Assembly (NCBI GenBank): GCA_003511885.1
Contig: DOIX01000295.1
Coordinates: 1-28,354 of the forward strand
Length of the DNA: 28,354 nucleotides
Source of the DNA: Cyanobacteria bacterium UBA11153
GTDB taxonomy: Bacteria; Cyanobacteriota; Cyanobacteriia; Cyanobacteriales; Coleofasciculaceae
Reading direction: 5' to 3'
This document shows positions 24,700 to 28,354 of the stretch, piece by piece. Each line of letters begins with the position of its first letter. Position 1 is the stretch's first letter. The position numbers and the translations under genes are program-made. The notes beneath the pieces are model-generated. The model was not told the DNA's origin. It saw nothing but the letters and a program-made list of their open reading frames with translations, and did not search any database.

Positions 24700-25126
24700 T
24701 GAAAGGATTACCAGTCAACAGCGGCGCTTTGTCTCCAAACGTGCCTGTGATTGTTGCGAGTATTGTTACAGTCAGGCAAAGTTTGCCACCCAATCATTTT
24801 CTGTAGAGCATATCATGCCGCGCTATCGAGGTGGTCAAACCACTCTCGATAATTTAGCTTTGTCCTGTCAAGGTTGTAATAATCATAAACATACCAAGAT
24901 TGAAGGTATTGATCCCCTCACTAGAGAGTCGGTTTCCTTATATCATCCACGCAAACAGGTTTGGTCTGACCATTTTACCTGGAATGATGACTACACGCTC
25001 ATCATCGGCTTAACACCAACAGGTCGAGTTACTGTCAGTGAGTTACAGTTAAATAGACCAGGTTTAATCAATTTACGTCGCGCAATCTACGCTTTGGGCG
25101 AACATCCGCCGATTGCCAAGACTTGA
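24692..25126 (+). CDS. HNH endonuclease
   Basis: A 144-residue protein with a zinc-finger HNH core: CCEYC (C22, C25), SVEHIMPRYRGG (H40), DNLALSCQGCNNHK (C59, C62, N63, H65). The C-terminal part has the VSLYHPRKQVWSDHF and LTPTGR elements seen in this cyanobacterial subfamily. It starts within the stop of the preceding helical gene. The last residues (PPIAKT) and the stop are read through the beginning of a relic Mpo1-like gene lying antisense, so the end may be shifted by a few codons from the ancestral one. The natural target is not known; candidates are phage or mobile DNA. Confidence 0.88.
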   Translation: MSDERITSQQRRFVSKRACDCCEYCYSQAKFATQSFSVEHIMPRYRGGQTTLDNLALSCQGCNNHKHTKIEGIDPLTRESVSLYHPRKQVWSDHFTWNDDYTLIIGLTPTGRVTVSELQLNRPGLINLRRAIYALGEHPPIAKT

Positions 25127-25195
25127 GTTAAGACTAGGCAAACCAGGGTGAATCGCCAATCGTAGAATAGTAGGACTACTGCACCAGTCAATATT
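25105..25195 (-). pseudogene. Relic of a second Mpo1-like gene
   Basis: On the - strand this stretch reads LLFYDW, R, then TLVCLVLTQVLAIGG in one frame, nearly the same as residues of the intact gene (23933-23999 at DNA level, about 88 percent identity by hand over 66 bases). Most differences are synonymous. Both ends are lost: the N-terminal side runs into a TTTTGAC array, the C-terminal side into the HNH coding region. Confidence 0.75.
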
Positions 25196-25216
25196 TTTGA
25201 CTTTTGACTTTTGACT
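25196..25216. repeat. Short TTTTGAC heptamer array
   Basis: Three copies of the same heptamer as the array at 23768, at the broken edge of the Mpo1-like relic. A small CCGCGTAGCGG palindrome follows. Confidence 0.7.
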
Positions 25217-25230
25217 TCCGCGTAGCGGCA

Positions 25231-25836
25231 CTAGTCCCCCTCCTGCAATTCTTGCTCATCTACTTCTGCTAATTTAACCTTATTGTAAATATCCGCCAGA
25301 GAAATTTGGAAAGATACCGAAGAAAGGGCTATTACTTCATCTGATTCATCATATTCCCCAAAAGACCATCGCTTATTATTAGTTTTATAAAAATGTTCTA
25401 CATAAATCCTAGTCTGGTCAATTAATAGATATTCTGCAAAGGTAGGAATAGTTCGGTATGCTTGAAACTTTTCACCGCTGTCATACCCTTTCGTTGACTT
25501 TGACAAAACTTCTATAATGACTTGCGGATTAGTAATTGTATCCGTGCGATCGTTATAATAATTCGGTTCTCCAGCAACTATCATCACATCGGGATAAGTG
25601 TAGATGCGCCGCTTCGGTATCCACAGACGGACATCACTCATGAAAACCTCATAATCGAGTTTTTTGAAGGCAAAATAAAGCTCAGTACTGCAATTGCCAG
25701 CTATCCGATTATGATTAGTAGATTCACCTACTCTAGCAAAAATTTCACCGTCAATGTATTCGCTTTTGTAGTCAGCCGCCTCCTCTAGTGCTAGATATTC
25801 CTCTGGAGAGTAGTATCGCTGTTGGGTAACTTGCAT
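25231..25836 (-). CDS. Uma2 family endonuclease (DUF820)
   Basis: A 201-residue protein from the ATG at 25836. In-frame alternatives exist upstream (ATG at 25854, GTG at 25890), and none has a clear ribosome binding site; the family usually begins close to the TQQRYYSPEEYLALEE motif. Restriction-endonuclease-like fold elements are visible: EYIDGEI at 26-32, SDVRLW, YPDVMIV (D83) and VIIEVLSKST (E109, K113), matching PD-(D/E)xK chemistry. Uma2 proteins are very abundant in cyanobacteria, with no settled function; some are linked to mobile elements. The gene is a single unit here. Confidence 0.88.
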   Translation of the reverse strand: MQVTQQRYYSPEEYLALEEAADYKSEYIDGEIFARVGESTNHNRIAGNCSTELYFAFKKLDYEVFMSDVRLWIPKRRIYTYPDVMIVAGEPNYYNDRTDTITNPQVIIEVLSKSTKGYDSGEKFQAYRTIPTFAEYLLIDQTRIYVEHFYKTNNKRWSFGEYDESDEVIALSSVSFQISLADIYNKVKLAEVDEQELQEGD

Positions 25837-26318
25837 GGTTCGATGGGGGAGCATTTGATCGAGACTTAATCCTAGTATAGCAACCGCCACATCAGTTAGG
25901 ACAGTTAGGACGCGCGAGATAGAGCCTTCAACCCTTGCTCGATATGGGGTTTGATCTTCATCAAATAACTGTCAACTATCAACTATCAACTGTCAACTGC
26001 TATATATCGCTTTGGGGTAGATTGCTCTTTTACCCTCACCCCCAACCCCTCTTCCTCAAAAAAAAAGTAATTTACATAACTTTACAAATGCTCGAAGTCT
26101 GAAAGTGCCTTAACTTCGTTGAAATTATTAAGATTAATTCTCAATACTTGACGAATTTGCGTCGTTTCAGCTATTCTTGTCCAATAATCCAAAGGAGGGC
26201 TAATGACCTTTTGGAACTTTTGCACTCTATTTCGATCCACTTTTCTTAACAAAATCTACATTAAAAATATAACAAATAACCAACAACCAATAACCAATAA
26301 CCAACAACCAATAACAAA
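25837..26318. other. Gap with two heptamer arrays
   Basis: No gene was found. A CAACTAT/CAACTGT array occupies about 25967-25999 and an AATAACC/AACAACC array 26272-26318, the latter touching the stop codon of the DUF11 gene. CAGTTAGGAC is directly repeated just upstream of the Uma2 gene. Confidence 0.65.
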
Positions 26319-28354
26319 TTAATCAATCTTCACTCTAAAACGCACAAAACCAACATTTTGCCCGCTAGGTCCAGTGGGAATATTGCCCAAATTGACAACG
26401 ATTGAGCCGTTAGGATTATTTTGATTTGGACAAGGGGGAGAAGTATAAGGTGCGGAGACATCTAGGGTATTGACAAAAGTGCCTTTATCCCCATCTGCTC
26501 CATCAGTTTGAGGTTGATCTGATAATCCGGCAACTGGCATAGTTAAACTGATACTGCCGTTAACAAAAATCGTACCTTCGGGAATGGCATCGCAAATTTT
26601 CAGGTTTTTGGCAACACCTGTACCGCCTGCAATGAAGTAGATGGTGTATTCAACTTCGTCATCGCTTTGCAAGACTGTTGTACCGGGAATATTAGTAATG
26701 CCCGTGGTGGGAAGATTGGCGGCTTTGATGGCTTGGAGGATTTTTTGGTCGCTGACAAAGGTACTAATATCGGTATAGTTAATGCCGCTAACTGATGTGC
26801 CATTCCGGGTGACGTTACTAATCGTTTTGACTAAACTGAATGTGGGTTTTTCGGCAAAGGCAACTGGGGTAGGTTGACTGTCATCGTTGGGATTTTTGTT
26901 GCCATTAGTATCGGTATTGCTGCCATCGGTGGATAAGTCTGTGACTTTTTCGCCAGTAGGGCTAGTGGCGCTACCAACGGCGGTATTATTAAAGGGACCG
27001 AGGTTAATGGGATTGGGAGTAACTTTGACGCTGAAGGTGATGGTGGCGCTGGCGTTTAAGGCTAAGGTTTCTGTACCTCCTAATAGGTTTTGTTCTTTTT
27101 GTCCGTCGAATTTGGGATTTAGTGCTGTTAGTGTATCACTGATAATTTTTGGCGGGGTAACTATTTCAATGGATTTGGCATCTTTAAAGGTGCTATCTGG
27201 AGTCCCGAGTAAGTTTTCGGTTACCTGGATATTATTTAAGGGTAAACTGCCTTGGTTTCTCAATATTACGGTGTAGGGGACTGTGAATGTTCCATCTCCA
27301 TTATCTACTGTTTCTCCGGCGGCTTTGGCTACACCTAAAAGTGGGATTGGTTTGAAGGAAACTGGGGTGGGTATGGCATTATTTGCGGAGCCGTCGCCTT
27401 CGGGATCCACATTTGTACCGTCGGTGGATTCGTCGGTGAGTTTTGCGCCGCCGGGGCTGGTTGCTTCGCCAATGGCAGTGTTGTTATAAGGACCAAAATT
27501 ATTGCCGGGGGTGACTTTGACGGTAAAATTAATTTGGGCTTTTTGTCCTGCTGGTAAGGCTTCTGTCCCGGCTAAGAGATTGCGATCGCTATTTCCGTTA
27601 AAGTTAGGATTGACTGCTTGTAATGATCCGCTGAGAATGGTTGGTGGGGTGGGAATAGAAATAGCCGTAGCATCTTTAAAGGTGCTGATGGCATCGCCGA
27701 AAAGGTTTTCGATTACCTGGATATTTCTTAATGGCACGTCTCCCGTGTTTTCTACTAATACTGTGTAAGTTACGGAGAATGTACCATCCCCATTATCTAC
27801 TGGCACTCCCACAGTTTTGGCTAAACCTAATGCGGGGTTTTCATTGAAACTAATGGTGGTGGGGGTTTTATTATCGGCTGGGCCGTTATTATTGGGGTCA
27901 ACATTGTTGCCGTCGGTGGAATCATCGGTAACTGTTTTTCCTGATGGGCTTGTACCTTGTCCGATAGCAGTATTGGCAAATGGTCCGAAGCTATTTCCTG
28001 GGGTAACTTTTACGGTAAATACAATCGTGGCACTACCATTTAGGGGCAGGGTTTCTGTACCTGCTAAGAGGTTGAAATTAGCATTGCCGTTGTAACTAGT
28101 ATTGCCTGCGGTAATTGAACCTGTGACGGTTGGTAGGGTGACAATTTCAACGTTAGTGGCGCTAGTAAAGGTACTATCTGGTGTACCGAATAGTCTATCG
28201 GCAACTTGGATATTTTTAATCGGTACGTCTCCCATATTTCTGACTAATACTGTGTAGGTGACGTTGAGTGTGCCATCGCCATTGCTGATGGGTTTAGCTG
28301 CTGCTTTAGCAACTCCTACTACTGGATTTTCGGTGAAGCTAGTTGGTGTCGGAT
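26319..28354 (-). CDS. DUF11-repeat surface protein (5' partial)
   Basis: The frame is open to the window edge, so the N-terminus is missing. The visible part contains about three DUF11-type beta-sandwich repeats of about 163 residues (period 489-492 bp), each with a VDNGDGTFxVxYTV strand, a PLxNIQVxENLxG segment, an F/KVTPGxxxGPxxNTA strand and an acidic DxSTDGxNVDP loop that could bind calcium. A different C-terminal domain begins near FSLVKTISNV and ends with NVGFVRFRVKID. Such DUF11 (conserved repeat) proteins are exported and often large; a cell-surface role is inferred. No enzymatic motif is visible. Confidence 0.85.
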   Translation of the reverse strand, partial: PTPTSFTENPVVGVAKAAAKPISNGDGTLNVTYTVLVRNMGDVPIKNIQVADRLFGTPDSTFTSATNVEIVTLPTVTGSITAGNTSYNGNANFNLLAGTETLPLNGSATIVFTVKVTPGNSFGPFANTAIGQGTSPSGKTVTDDSTDGNNVDPNNNGPADNKTPTTISFNENPALGLAKTVGVPVDNGDGTFSVTYTVLVENTGDVPLRNIQVIENLFGDAISTFKDATAISIPTPPTILSGSLQAVNPNFNGNSDRNLLAGTEALPAGQKAQINFTVKVTPGNNFGPYNNTAIGEATSPGGAKLTDESTDGTNVDPEGDGSANNAIPTPVSFKPIPLLGVAKAAGETVDNGDGTFTVPYTVILRNQGSLPLNNIQVTENLLGTPDSTFKDAKSIEIVTPPKIISDTLTALNPKFDGQKEQNLLGGTETLALNASATITFSVKVTPNPINLGPFNNTAVGSATSPTGEKVTDLSTDGSNTDTNGNKNPNDDSQPTPVAFAEKPTFSLVKTISNVTRNGTSVSGINYTDISTFVSDQKILQAIKAANLPTTGITNIPGTTVLQSDDEVEYTIYFIAGGTGVAKNLKICDAIPEGTIFVNGSISLTMPVAGLSDQPQTDGADGDKGTFVNTLDVSAPYTSPPCPNQNNPNGSIVVNLGNIPTGPSGQNVGFVRFRVKID

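Noticed and set aside
26887..28095. Four + strand frames opposite the DUF11 gene
   Set aside because: They recur with the 490-bp repeat period of the real gene and are hydrophobic readings of its antisense strand.

Overview
The window looks like accessory chromosome from a filamentous cyanobacterium. The evidence is frequent HIP1 octamers (GCGATCGC, for example near 1482, 6690, 7540, 11320, 12134, 21413 and 24013), heptanucleotide tandem arrays (STRR type) in six intergenic spots, and families typical of cyanobacteria (DUF1822, DUF928-like, CHASE2-CHAT, DUF29, Uma2). All assignments come from reading the sequence and from memory of families; no search was run.

Left third (1-12350): two convergent blocks. 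The + block is a very large FHA-type repeat protein ending in a CHAT caspase-like protease domain (5' end outside the window), then a small protein resembling the tRNase toxin domain of CdiA, then a small four-cysteine protein that is a plausible immunity partner. The - block reads sigma-like regulator, DUF1822, CHAT-CHASE2 membrane protein, secreted DUF928-like protein. The two blocks together look like a surface sensing or contact-toxin island with two CHAT proteases.

Middle (12350-21700): a 600-base gap with mobile-element debris, an M50 membrane metalloprotease, a one-TM protein with four 43-residue repeats, a giant serralysin-like M10 protease with RTX repeats, and a small secreted two-cysteine protein. 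A 52-residue membrane peptide gene lies further upstream. All are on the - strand. A bipartite promoter-like motif (CTGCAT, 18 nt, CCTATTAAA) occurs six times here with fixed spacing, upstream of four of these genes. Two multi-hairpin palindromic elements lie just after the stop codons of the two secreted-protein genes, and a MITE-like element sits between genes.

Right third (21700-28354): DUF29, an amidohydrolase of the PF04909 type, an Mpo1-like (DUF962) membrane protein, a coupled pair (small helical protein plus HNH endonuclease), a relic of a second Mpo1-like gene buried antisense at the 3' end of the HNH gene, a Uma2-family nuclease, and the C-terminal part of a DUF11-repeat surface protein whose 5' end is outside the window. 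No tRNA, rRNA, CRISPR array or intact transposase was seen.
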